Positions 6,052 to 14,130 of a stretch of DNA of 42,363 bases are shown here, piece after piece (within the stretch, counting starts at the first letter, position 1; each line of letters starts with the position of its first letter). A program made the translations under genes and the position numbers. The notes beneath the pieces are model-generated. The model saw only the letters and a list, made by a program, of their open reading frames with translations. It was not told the origin of the DNA and did not search any database. Origin of the DNA: JBGUVL01 sp964370395. Its GTDB lineage: Bacteria > Bacillota_I > Bacilli_A > Erysipelotrichales > Erysipelotrichaceae. The stretch spans positions 1 through 42,363 of the forward strand of contig CAYJIZ010000020.1 in assembly GCA_964370395.1 (NCBI GenBank), in the 5' to 3' direction.

Positions 6052-8365
6052 AATGAAAGAAAATTACCAAAGTTTAGAGTTTGCATTAGTAAAACAAGCA
6101 GTCGCACAAAACTGTGCTTTTTCGCTTGGAAAAGAATACATTATCAACGAATATCCTCACTTTAATCAACTGTGGGTACAACGTGAATTACAACGTGGAA
6201 AAGAAGCGTTGCAACTATACAATAGTTATCGCGCACCAGGTTTTGGTGGGGTAAGTGATATTAGTGGTACATTAAAAATAATTGATAAAGGCGGCGTGGT
6301 GGATGCGCGTGATTTATACCAAATCGCATCTTTTGCACGTGCGTGTTTAGGAATAAAGAAATACATGAGTGCTTCTACGTTAAAGAGTGAAGCAATCAGT
6401 GATTTGGTTGATTCGATATCCCAACAAAAAAACATTGCACAAGCCATTGAAAATGCCATTTCAGCAGCGTATGAAGTGAAAGATGAAGCTTCTACGCAAT
6501 TGAAGAGCATTCGTCGTAATATCCGTTTGTGTGAGCAGGAAATTAGTTCACAAACACAAGCGATGATTTCTCGTTATTCTTCCGTTTTGATGGAAAACAT
6601 TACCGCAACTAGAAATGGTCGAACTTGCTTGTTAGTGAAAGTGAGCGAAAAAGGAAAAATCAAAGGATATGTACATGGGGAAAGTGCATCAGGACAAGCA
6701 GTATATATCGAACCAGAAGTATTGCTCAACTTAAATAATCGCTTGCAGACTTTACAGGGACAAGAAAAAGAGGAAGTGATGCGAATCTTACGCGAGTTGT
6801 GTAGTTTGGTAATGGCACAATGTTCTTCTTTTTATAGTGATCTTGATACGTTAACGATTTTAGATGCTTTATTTGCGAAGGCAAAATGGGCTTTTGATCG
6901 TTGTGGAGTGTATGCTAGTGTGAATGAAAAACAACGTACGCTATATTTAAAAGATGCGCGACACCCATTAATTGACGATAAGAAAGTGGTATCCAATACC
7001 TACCAATTGTCGCATCCTTACCATCATATGTTGATTACAGGATCCAATACAGGTGGGAAAACAGTAACATTAAAAACAATCGGTTTGTTTTGTGTTTTGA
7101 CTTATGCAGGCTTTCCTGTTTTATGTGAAGAAGCACAGTTACCATTAATCGATGGTGTATTTGTTGATATCGGAGATAGCCAATCGATTATGGAATCCTT
7201 GTCAACATTCTCTGCTCATGTTTCTAAGTTAGCGAGTATTACCAAACAAGCGAGTGAAAATTCACTTGTGTTATTGGATGAGTTAGGAAGTGGAACCGAT
7301 CCACAAGAAGGAGAATGCTTGGCGATCGCAACACTGGATTATTTTCGTGCACACAAAGTGATGTGCATTGCGACAACACATTATTCTAAGTTAAAAGAAT
7401 ACGCAAAGAAACAAGAGGATATCCTGCTTGCTTCGGTTGCGTTTGATATGGAAAAAATGCAACCGACCTATCGTTTTATGGAAGGTTTTTCAGGGCAGTC
7501 GAATGCATTAGAAATTGCTTCTCGTTATGATTTAAACGATGAGATTTTAAATCTTGCCTATGCATTGAAAGAAAGCAACAAAAGCGATTCGCAAAAACTA
7601 ATTGAAAAGCTGGATGCGGATGCAATGCGTATCAAAGAAGAAAAAGGACAATTGTTGCTGTTACAAGAACAATTAGCAAAACAACAAGAACAACTTGAAG
7701 AGGCGAAAGTGAAACTAGCGCAAAAACAAGAAAAAATATTGTTTGAAGCGAATGCGAAAGCACAACAAGTAATAGAAGAAGCGAAAGAAAAAGCGAATGA
7801 AGTAATCGAACAATTAAAAGCGATGAAGTCCGATGTGAAAGAGCATGAATTAATCGCGATGAAGGCACAATTAAAAGACGATGACGAAGAAGTAGAAGAA
7901 GAAAAAGTACATGAGTTTAAGGTGAATGATTATGTGCGTTTAAAAAACTTGGGGTACCATGGAGAAATCATTTCCTTAAAGGGTAGTCGAGCAACGGTAT
8001 TTGCGAATGGAATGAAAATGAATGTGAAAACCAATGAATTGGAATACACACAAAGACCAAATGTGAAAAAGGTAGCACAACATTCGACTCGTAAAGTCGC
8101 AAGCAAAACGGTAAGTAGTGAGTGCAATCTAATTGGCATGCATGTGGAAGAAGCGTTATCATTAGTAGACAAGTACTTAGACAGTGCTTTGTTAGCTAAG
8201 ATGTACACGATTCGTCTGGTTCATGGACATGGAACAGGGGCGTTGCGTAGTGCGATTCACCAATATTTAAAACGCAATAAAAACGTAGATAGTTATCGTT
8301 TGGGTGGCGAAGGAGAAGGTGGCTTAGGAGCAACTGTCGTTACTTTGAAACGTGGTGGTAAATAA
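6041..8365 (+). CDS. mutS2: Endonuclease/ribosome-associated ATPase MutS2
   Basis: A 774-residue MutS2: core and clamp region (about 1-300), ABC-type ATPase with Walker A GSNTGGKTVTLKT (near 333) and Walker B LVLLDELGSGTDPQEG (near 410), a long coiled coil (about 515-620), a KOW-like linker and a C-terminal Smr domain (about 690-774). The family suppresses recombination and acts on collided ribosomes. The Smr domain is odd. Where relatives carry LDLRG it has CNLIG, losing the Asp and Arg, while the HGxGTGALR motif is kept as HGHGTGALR. The start is ambiguous between 6041 and 6053; neither has a strong site, consistent with coupling to cvpA. It overlaps uvrC by one base. Confidence 0.95.
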   Translation: MDNKMKENYQSLEFALVKQAVAQNCAFSLGKEYIINEYPHFNQLWVQRELQRGKEALQLYNSYRAPGFGGVSDISGTLKIIDKGGVVDARDLYQIASFARACLGIKKYMSASTLKSEAISDLVDSISQQKNIAQAIENAISAAYEVKDEASTQLKSIRRNIRLCEQEISSQTQAMISRYSSVLMENITATRNGRTCLLVKVSEKGKIKGYVHGESASGQAVYIEPEVLLNLNNRLQTLQGQEKEEVMRILRELCSLVMAQCSSFYSDLDTLTILDALFAKAKWAFDRCGVYASVNEKQRTLYLKDARHPLIDDKKVVSNTYQLSHPYHHMLITGSNTGGKTVTLKTIGLFCVLTYAGFPVLCEEAQLPLIDGVFVDIGDSQSIMESLSTFSAHVSKLASITKQASENSLVLLDELGSGTDPQEGECLAIATLDYFRAHKVMCIATTHYSKLKEYAKKQEDILLASVAFDMEKMQPTYRFMEGFSGQSNALEIASRYDLNDEILNLAYALKESNKSDSQKLIEKLDADAMRIKEEKGQLLLLQEQLAKQQEQLEEAKVKLAQKQEKILFEANAKAQQVIEEAKEKANEVIEQLKAMKSDVKEHELIAMKAQLKDDDEEVEEEKVHEFKVNDYVRLKNLGYHGEIISLKGSRATVFANGMKMNVKTNELEYTQRPNVKKVAQHSTRKVASKTVSSECNLIGMHVEEALSLVDKYLDSALLAKMYTIRLVHGHGTGALRSAIHQYLKRNKNVDSYRLGGEGEGGLGATVVTLKRGGK

Positions 8366-10131
8366 TGGCGAACATGCTTAAAATTGAAGACAAACTGGCA
8401 TTGCTTCCTAGTAAGCCAGGTTGTTATTTGATGAAAAACAAAGATGGAAAAATCATATATGTAGGAAAGGCGATTAAATTAAGTAATCGTGTACGTTCCT
8501 ATTTTCGTGGTGTGCATGATTTCAAAACGACAAAACTAGTGCAAAACATTGATGACTTTGAGTTTATTGTATGTGGTAGTGAAAAAGAAGCGTTGCTTAT
8601 GGAAATCAATTTAATCAAGGAGCATACGCCACAATACAACATAATGTTTATGGACGACAAAAGTTATCCTTACATTAAATTATCGAAAACAAAAGCACCA
8701 TTATTAAGTGTAGTTAGAAACAATCGTGATAAGAACGCATATTATTATGGTCCTTTTCCTAATGCGCGAGCTGCGCATGATACAAAAGATTTATTAAATA
8801 AATTATACCCTTTGCGTAAATGCAAAACGTTACCAAAGAAAGCTTGTTTGTATTATCACTTAGGGCAATGTTTGGCACCTTGTATCTTCGATATTGATCC
8901 AGCTATTTATGAAAAAATGTCAAATGAAATTCGCCGTTTTTTGCGTGGTGATGCAAAGGTGACCTTACAAAACTTAAAGAAGGAAATGGAAGTAGCGAGC
9001 GAGGCGTTAAACTTTGAAAAAGCCAAGGAGTTGCATGATTTGATGCAAAGCATTGAACACATTACGGCGAGCCAAAATGTCATGTTCAAAGACCGCAAAG
9101 ATCGCGATGCGTTTGGTTATTACTTCGACAAAGGATACATATGTATTCAAGGGTTCTTCTTACGCAATGGAATGATAATAGAACGTGCGTTATCGATTAC
9201 ACCAATTGTGGAAGAGGTAGAAGAAGCTTTTATTTCCTATATTCTACAATACTACCAACACAACCCGTTACCACAAGAAGTGTTGCTACCTGAAGGATTG
9301 GCAGTCGACTTATCAACGTTATTGGATTGTGAAGTGTTAGTGCCACAAAGAGGGGTAAAGAAACACTTGGTTGATATGGTGTTTGATAATGCGAAAACAG
9401 CACATAAAACGAAGTTTGAATTAGTGAAACGAAAAGAAGATGAAAAAGAAGAAGCGATGAAAGCATTGTCGAGTATTTTTCACCAAGAAATTCATACGAT
9501 TGAAATTTATGATAACTCGCATATATCAGGTAAGTTTAATGTATCGGGTATGGTCGTGTTCGAAGATGGATTACCAAATAAGAAAGAATACCGATTGTAT
9601 AAACTACAAGGGTATCGAAGTGATTTAGATTCAATGAAAGAAGTAGTGTATCGTCGCTATTTGCGCTTACTGAAAGAACAGAAAAAACAAAATGACTTGT
9701 TAATTGTCGATGGTGGTTTGTTGCAGATACAAGCAGTTTGTGAAATTTTAGATGCATTAGAAATTGATATTTGTGTAGCAGGATTAGTAAAAGATGATCG
9801 TCACCGTACTAGTAACTTGATGGATCGTGATGGAAATATCATTGATATTAAAAAAGATAGTCCTTTGTTTTTCTTGTTGACACAAATGCAAGATGAAGTA
9901 CACCGCTTTGCGATTACTTATCATAAGAACTTGCGTAAAAAAGCACAGACAAAATCTATCTTAGATGAAGTGGATGGCTTAGGAGATGTGCGCAAAAAGA
10001 AGATTTGGAATCATTTTAAGAGCATGAAAAATTTAAAAGCAGCAACTGTTGAAGAACTAGCAGAAATCGTTCCTTTGCAAGTTGCGCAGAATATATTTGA
10101 AGTATTGCGTGAAGTGAGTGACACACAATAG
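8365..10131 (+). CDS. uvrC: UvrABC system protein C
   Basis: A 588-residue nucleotide excision repair nuclease that makes both incisions with UvrA/UvrB. Domains in order: GIY-YIG nuclease (about 12-95, PGCYLMKNKDGKIIYVGKA); four-Cys region C..C......C...C (about 153-172) that in some UvrC binds an iron-sulfur cluster; UVR helix-hairpin (about 205-240); RNase H-like nuclease with IEIYDNSHISG and LLIVDGG; and tandem helix-hairpin-helix (about 530-588, DEVDGLGDVRKKKIW). Length is standard. ATG overlaps the mutS2 stop (TAATG), so translation is coupled. No LexA-type box was seen at the operon promoter. Confidence 0.97.
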   Translation: MANMLKIEDKLALLPSKPGCYLMKNKDGKIIYVGKAIKLSNRVRSYFRGVHDFKTTKLVQNIDDFEFIVCGSEKEALLMEINLIKEHTPQYNIMFMDDKSYPYIKLSKTKAPLLSVVRNNRDKNAYYYGPFPNARAAHDTKDLLNKLYPLRKCKTLPKKACLYYHLGQCLAPCIFDIDPAIYEKMSNEIRRFLRGDAKVTLQNLKKEMEVASEALNFEKAKELHDLMQSIEHITASQNVMFKDRKDRDAFGYYFDKGYICIQGFFLRNGMIIERALSITPIVEEVEEAFISYILQYYQHNPLPQEVLLPEGLAVDLSTLLDCEVLVPQRGVKKHLVDMVFDNAKTAHKTKFELVKRKEDEKEEAMKALSSIFHQEIHTIEIYDNSHISGKFNVSGMVVFEDGLPNKKEYRLYKLQGYRSDLDSMKEVVYRRYLRLLKEQKKQNDLLIVDGGLLQIQAVCEILDALEIDICVAGLVKDDRHRTSNLMDRDGNIIDIKKDSPLFFLLTQMQDEVHRFAITYHKNLRKKAQTKSILDEVDGLGDVRKKKIWNHFKSMKNLKAATVEELAEIVPLQVAQNIFEVLREVSDTQ

Positions 10132-10211
10132 TTATGGTTGTCTTTTTGGAAAATATTAGTTTTCGCAAAAACAGACAAGATAGTTACAAAATTATAAAAC
10201 CGAAAAAGTGA

Positions 10212-10249
10212 AAAAAGGCGAAAGACAAGCGATTATCGCCTTTTTTTTT
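10212..10249 (+). terminator. Intrinsic terminator after uvrC
   Basis: AAAAAGGCGA (10212-10221) pairs with TCGCCTTTTT (10236-10245), a 10-bp stem with a 14-base loop and a nine-T tract. It ends the cvpA-mutS2-uvrC transcript. Confidence 0.85.
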
Positions 10250-10285
10250 GTTTCAAACATAGTATAATTATAGTGAGGTAAAACT

Positions 10286-10549
10286 ATGGAAATTATTGTC
10301 AATCGTGTTTATCGTCATTTCAAAAATGATTACTATCTAGTCGTGGGAATCGCGCAAGATAGTGAAAGTGACAAACAATTTGTTATCTATCGATGCCTGT
10401 ATGGTGAAGGGAAACTATACGCTCGTGAGAAATCGATGTTTTTATCAAAGGTCGACAAACAAAAATATCCTGATGCGACACAAGAGTATCGTTTTGTTTT
10501 AGTTGATATTGCATCGCAAAATGAACATTTTAATAAAGGTATAAAATAG
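10286..10549 (+). CDS. DUF1653 domain protein
   Basis: An 87-residue soluble protein matching DUF1653. The family core is VYRHFKNDYYLVVGIAQDS, followed by FVIYRCLYGEGKLYAREKSMF; the V/GxYRHFK start and YRxLYG motif are diagnostic. Function is unknown; the fold is a small beta barrel in known members. A TATAAT (10263-10268) and GTGAGGT precede the start. It lies 24 bases upstream of the c-di-GMP phosphodiesterase gene and may be the first gene of that operon, though a functional link is not evident. Confidence 0.85.
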   Translation: MEIIVNRVYRHFKNDYYLVVGIAQDSESDKQFVIYRCLYGEGKLYAREKSMFLSKVDKQKYPDATQEYRFVLVDIASQNEHFNKGIK

Positions 10550-10573
10550 AAGCGAAAGGGAAAGAGAAGATGT

Positions 10574-12799
10574 ATGAAGCAAAAGTCTAAGATTCGAAAA
10601 AATCTTATTATTATTGCACTGACATTAGGAATTCTAATGTTGTTTTTTCCTGTCGCTCTTTTAATGAATTATGTGGGGCAATTGTTAGATAATGATGTTC
10701 GTGTAAACTTAACAGAAATTGTCACACAAAACAAAAATGTAATCCAAAGTAAGATTAGTGTGGAATTGAATAAATTAGAGATGGTGAGTACACAATTAGT
10801 AGAATCAATGCGACAAGGTAAGGATTACAGTTCCAAAGGGTTACAAAATGCGTACTCAAATTATGCACATGCTAGAGGAACAACTTCCTACTTTGTTGCG
10901 GATATGAGTGGAAATGCTATGTTTTCTGATGATAGTATAATTGAAATTACAGGACGCAACTATTTCAAGTTAGCGCAAAAAGGCATTAGTAATATTTCTG
11001 ATAAAATCATTTCACGAAAAGATGGAACCGAAGTATATATCATTTCCATTCCAATTGAACACGATGAAACAATTGTGGGTACATTACAAAGAGTGTACCA
11101 AAAAGAGGAAATCAATGCGATCTTCGCGTTGTCGCTGTTTTCTGATCAAGGATACACTTATGTGGTAAACAGTGAAGGATATATTTTATTCCATTCCGAA
11201 CACACTGATTGCAAACACAACGCCAATAATTATTTCCGTGATTTGTATGAGAATGGCAATGTAAATGTTTCCAAATCGTTAGAAAAAAATATTGCGGAAA
11301 ATAAAAATGGTTTCTATGATGCGGAAATCGATGGTGAAAAATACTTTGCTGCTTATACACCAATTGAAAACTTACATGATTGGTATTTGATTTCTTCGGT
11401 AGCGACATCCGCTATTTCGTATAACTCAAGTGTAGTCATTCGTATTTTCTATATCATCTTAGCGATTATTATTTTAATCTTCTTATTGATTGCTTTTGTC
11501 TTCTGGAGTTTTAAAAACAAACGCCAAAAAGAAATTTATAATTTTGCCTTTGTGGATAGTGTGACAAAGGGACATACATTGAACCAGTTCTTGTTGCACT
11601 TACAGGATATGTTACATGAAAAACCAGAAAACAAGTGGAGCATTTGGAAATTTGATATTGATAACTTTAAGTACATCAATAAGTACTATGGATTTGATTT
11701 TGGAGATGCGGTATTAACTTACATTGTACAAAACATAACAATGCATTTAGAAAACAATGAATTAATTGCGCGTATTTCAAGTGATAACTTTGTTGTGTTG
11801 TTGAAGGATGCTAGCAAAGAGCGAATCTTATCGCTGTTGTTGAATGTTGCTTCCTATAAGAATGTTGTGATGTACTACTCTTCTGGGGTGTACCAAATTG
11901 GTGATCCAGAGGAAAACATCAATATTATGATTGACAAAGCATCGATGGTTTCCAATACGGTGAAAGATGCGGCAACAGATAAAATTGCTTACTATACACA
12001 TGAATTTGATGAGTCAGCAAAACGAGAAGAAGATTTAAAACGTGCGATTCACGATGCGTTTGATAATGATGAATTTGTTCCTTATTATCAACCTAAAGTG
12101 AATGTCGCAACAAAAGAAATTATCGGTTGTGAAGCATTGGCTCGTTGGTTGCATCCTGAAAAAGGATTGATTCCACCAAATGTGTTTATTCCAATTTGTG
12201 AAAAATCAGGATTGATTATGGATTTGGATATGCGAATCTTTGAAAAGGTATTGCAATTTATTCAACGCTGCTTACAAGATGGAACACCAGTATATCCGAT
12301 TTCTGTGAACTTCTCACGAATGCATCTATTGGATGACTCTTTCTTGAATCGTATTGTTACGATGATGGAAAAATATAACGTACCACGTAATTTGATTGAA
12401 CTTGAATTAACGGAAAGTGCGATTTTCGGTAATTTAGATAGCATTTTAACTTTCACAAACAAAGTGCATGAAGTTGGTTTAAAACTTGCGATGGATGACT
12501 TTGGTAGTGGGTATTCTTCTTTGAATATGTTGAAAGAAATTCCAATTGATATATTAAAAGTAGACAAAGAGTTCTTAAATGAATCCAGTGATTCTAACCG
12601 TCGTCGTATCATTTTTGAAGCGGTGGTAGAAATGGTGCATAAATTGAATATCGACATCATTGTAGAAGGTGTGGAAACAAGTGAAGGTGTGCAGTTATTA
12701 AAAGATTGTAATTGTTGTTTTGCCCAAGGTTTCTTTTTCTCCAGACCTGTGGATGAACAAACGATTGAATCGATATATCGAAAGGGGCAAGTGGAATGA
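10574..12799 (+). CDS. Membrane c-di-GMP phosphodiesterase: Cache, degenerate GGDEF, EAL
   Basis: A 741-residue sensor-effector. TM1 (about 12-34), an extracellular double-Cache-like ligand domain (about 40-280, with YFVADMSGNAMFSDD and ISIPIEHDETIVGTL), TM2 (about 287-310), a GGDEF-fold domain, then EAL. The GGDEF motif is replaced by SSDNF near residue 399, so cyclase activity is unlikely; such domains often bind GTP and regulate the EAL. The EAL domain is complete: CEALARW, ELTES, DDFGSGYSSL, KVDKEF, EGVET and FAQGFFFSRP. It should hydrolyse c-di-GMP to pGpG at the membrane. Its stop overlaps the start of the sugar-binding lipoprotein (ATGA), which points to a joint sensory role. Confidence 0.92.
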   Translation: MKQKSKIRKNLIIIALTLGILMLFFPVALLMNYVGQLLDNDVRVNLTEIVTQNKNVIQSKISVELNKLEMVSTQLVESMRQGKDYSSKGLQNAYSNYAHARGTTSYFVADMSGNAMFSDDSIIEITGRNYFKLAQKGISNISDKIISRKDGTEVYIISIPIEHDETIVGTLQRVYQKEEINAIFALSLFSDQGYTYVVNSEGYILFHSEHTDCKHNANNYFRDLYENGNVNVSKSLEKNIAENKNGFYDAEIDGEKYFAAYTPIENLHDWYLISSVATSAISYNSSVVIRIFYIILAIIILIFLLIAFVFWSFKNKRQKEIYNFAFVDSVTKGHTLNQFLLHLQDMLHEKPENKWSIWKFDIDNFKYINKYYGFDFGDAVLTYIVQNITMHLENNELIARISSDNFVVLLKDASKERILSLLLNVASYKNVVMYYSSGVYQIGDPEENINIMIDKASMVSNTVKDAATDKIAYYTHEFDESAKREEDLKRAIHDAFDNDEFVPYYQPKVNVATKEIIGCEALARWLHPEKGLIPPNVFIPICEKSGLIMDLDMRIFEKVLQFIQRCLQDGTPVYPISVNFSRMHLLDDSFLNRIVTMMEKYNVPRNLIELELTESAIFGNLDSILTFTNKVHEVGLKLAMDDFGSGYSSLNMLKEIPIDILKVDKEFLNESSDSNRRRIIFEAVVEMVHKLNIDIIVEGVETSEGVQLLKDCNCCFAQGFFFSRPVDEQTIESIYRKGQVE

Positions 12800-13806
12800 A
12801 AAAAATAATTAGTTTATGTTTAGTCATTGCTTTTGTTGTTTTACCAACTGGTTGTAGCGAGCAAAAAAAAGATGTGAAAATTGGGGTGTCTTTTGGGGTA
12901 GGTCCTGCAGCTCGATGGCCACTTGAGTTAGAGTTTATGGAAAAGAAAGCCAAAGCATTAGGAGCAACGATTGAAACACGTTTAAACAAAGGGGACCAAG
13001 ACAAGACACAAGAAGAAGACTGCAAAGAGTTAATCGATAGTGGAATTGATGTGTTAATTTATACTCCTCGTAATATTTATGAAACAAAAGAAGTGCTTGA
13101 TTACGCGAAGAAAAAAGGTGTAAAAGTAATTTCTTATGCCCGTTTGGTTTGGGAACAACCAGTTGATTTGTTTGTTGGTTATGACACTAACTTAATTGGA
13201 AAAGAGATGGGGAAATACGCAACGGAGAAAGTATACAAAGGAGATTACATTATTTTAAAAGGAGACAAAAACGATTATAATTCGTTGAGTGTCTATGATG
13301 GAATGATGCAATATGTTGAACCAATCAAAGAAGATTTAAATATTATATTGGATGAGTTTGTGGAAGGATGGAGTGCAGAAACTGCCAAAGATATGATAAA
13401 GCAAGCCATCATCGCAAACAACAATGAGATTGATGCTATTTTGGCTCCAAATGATAATTTAGCGGGAGCAGCACGCGAAGCATTAGATGAATTGAACATC
13501 ACAAAAGAAGTTGTGATAACAGGAATGGACGCGGAAATTCATGCGTTACAAAGAATTGCTTGTTCGACACAAACAATTACGATGTACATGGATTTGAAGT
13601 CATTGGCAGATGTTGCCGTTGAGAGTGCATATAAGCTTGCTAGTGAAGGTTCAGCGGAAGCGAACACAGAATTAAATAATGGGATGAAAGAAGATGTGAA
13701 AGCGTATTTAATCAACGGAGAATTAGTCACGAAAGAGAATTTAAGTGAAAAGATTAAAAAGATGAATACGATCAAGCAAGATGAAGTTTATCAGAATTGC
13801 CAATAG
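12796..13806 (+). CDS. XylF-like sugar-binding lipoprotein, without an ABC transporter
   Basis: A 336-residue periplasmic-binding-protein type 1 (Peripla_BP_4) lipoprotein. Signal peptide and lipobox LPTGC place the lipid-linked Cys near residue 20. The fold motifs resemble xylose/ribose binders: GVSFGVGPAARWPLELEFM, GIDVLIYTPRN, ANNNEIDAILAPNDNLAGAA, VITGMDAE and TQTITMYMD. These proteins normally feed an ABC importer, but no permease or ATPase gene is present. Instead its ATG overlaps the stop of the Cache-GGDEF-EAL gene by four bases. By analogy with NspS/MbaA and LuxP/LuxQ, it may present a sugar to the Cache sensor (inference). A terminator follows at once. Confidence 0.9.
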   Translation: MKKIISLCLVIAFVVLPTGCSEQKKDVKIGVSFGVGPAARWPLELEFMEKKAKALGATIETRLNKGDQDKTQEEDCKELIDSGIDVLIYTPRNIYETKEVLDYAKKKGVKVISYARLVWEQPVDLFVGYDTNLIGKEMGKYATEKVYKGDYIILKGDKNDYNSLSVYDGMMQYVEPIKEDLNIILDEFVEGWSAETAKDMIKQAIIANNNEIDAILAPNDNLAGAAREALDELNITKEVVITGMDAEIHALQRIACSTQTITMYMDLKSLADVAVESAYKLASEGSAEANTELNNGMKEDVKAYLINGELVTKENLSEKIKKMNTIKQDEVYQNCQ

Positions 13807-13828
13807 AGGAGCCGAAAGGTTCCTTTTT
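13807..13828 (+). terminator. Intrinsic terminator after the sugar-binding lipoprotein
   Basis: AGGAGCC-GAAA-GGTTCCT (13807-13824), a 7-bp stem with one G-T pair and GNRA-type loop, followed by T4-CT. It starts directly after the stop codon. Confidence 0.8.
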
Positions 13829-13833
13829 CTGTC

Positions 13834-13872
13834 TTGACTTATTGCTTGGATAGTTGTAACATATCAATGTTA
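13834..13872 (+). promoter_or_regulatory. feoAB promoter with palindrome over the -10
   Basis: TTGACT (13834-13839) and TAACAT (13857-13862) are spaced by 17. TAACAT-ATCA-ATGTTA (13857-13872) is a perfect 6+6 inverted repeat starting at the -10 and running over the likely start of transcription. This is where an iron-responsive repressor would act. It does not match a Fur box or the DtxR consensus well, so the regulator is unassigned. Confidence 0.6.
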
Positions 13873-13905
13873 GATAAGTATAACTTTAAGAAAGGAGCAG
13901 CCCTT

Positions 13906-14130
13906 ATGACATTGAATCAAGCAAGCATTGGACAAACAGTGACAATACGCAAGGTTGGTGGCGAAGGGGAACTGCGTCGTCGTTTGTTGGATATGGGGTT
14001 AACACCAAAAACAAACGTAATGATTCATAAAATTGCTCCGATGGGAGACCCGATTGAACTTCATTTGCGTGGTTATTCTTTGTCGATTCGACTACAAGAA
14101 GCTTCGAAGATTGAAGTGGAGGTGGTATAA
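13906..14130 (+). CDS. feoA: Ferrous iron transport protein A
   Basis: A 74-residue SH3-like FeoA protein with the family features GEGELRRRLLDMGLTP, then PMGDPIELHLRGYSLSIRLQEA. FeoA assists FeoB in Fe(II) uptake from the cytoplasmic side. The frame is open from 13834, but ATG 13906 has AAGGAG eight bases ahead and gives the usual length; the longer version would start inside the promoter. The stop overlaps the feoB start (TAATG). No feoC is present. Confidence 0.93.
   Translation: MTLNQASIGQTVTIRKVGGEGELRRRLLDMGLTPKTNVMIHKIAPMGDPIELHLRGYSLSIRLQEASKIEVEVV

Noticed and set aside
11520..12010. Active diguanylate cyclase in the GGDEF-EAL protein
   Set aside because: The signature is SSDNF instead of GGDEF/GGEEF, so cyclase activity is improbable.
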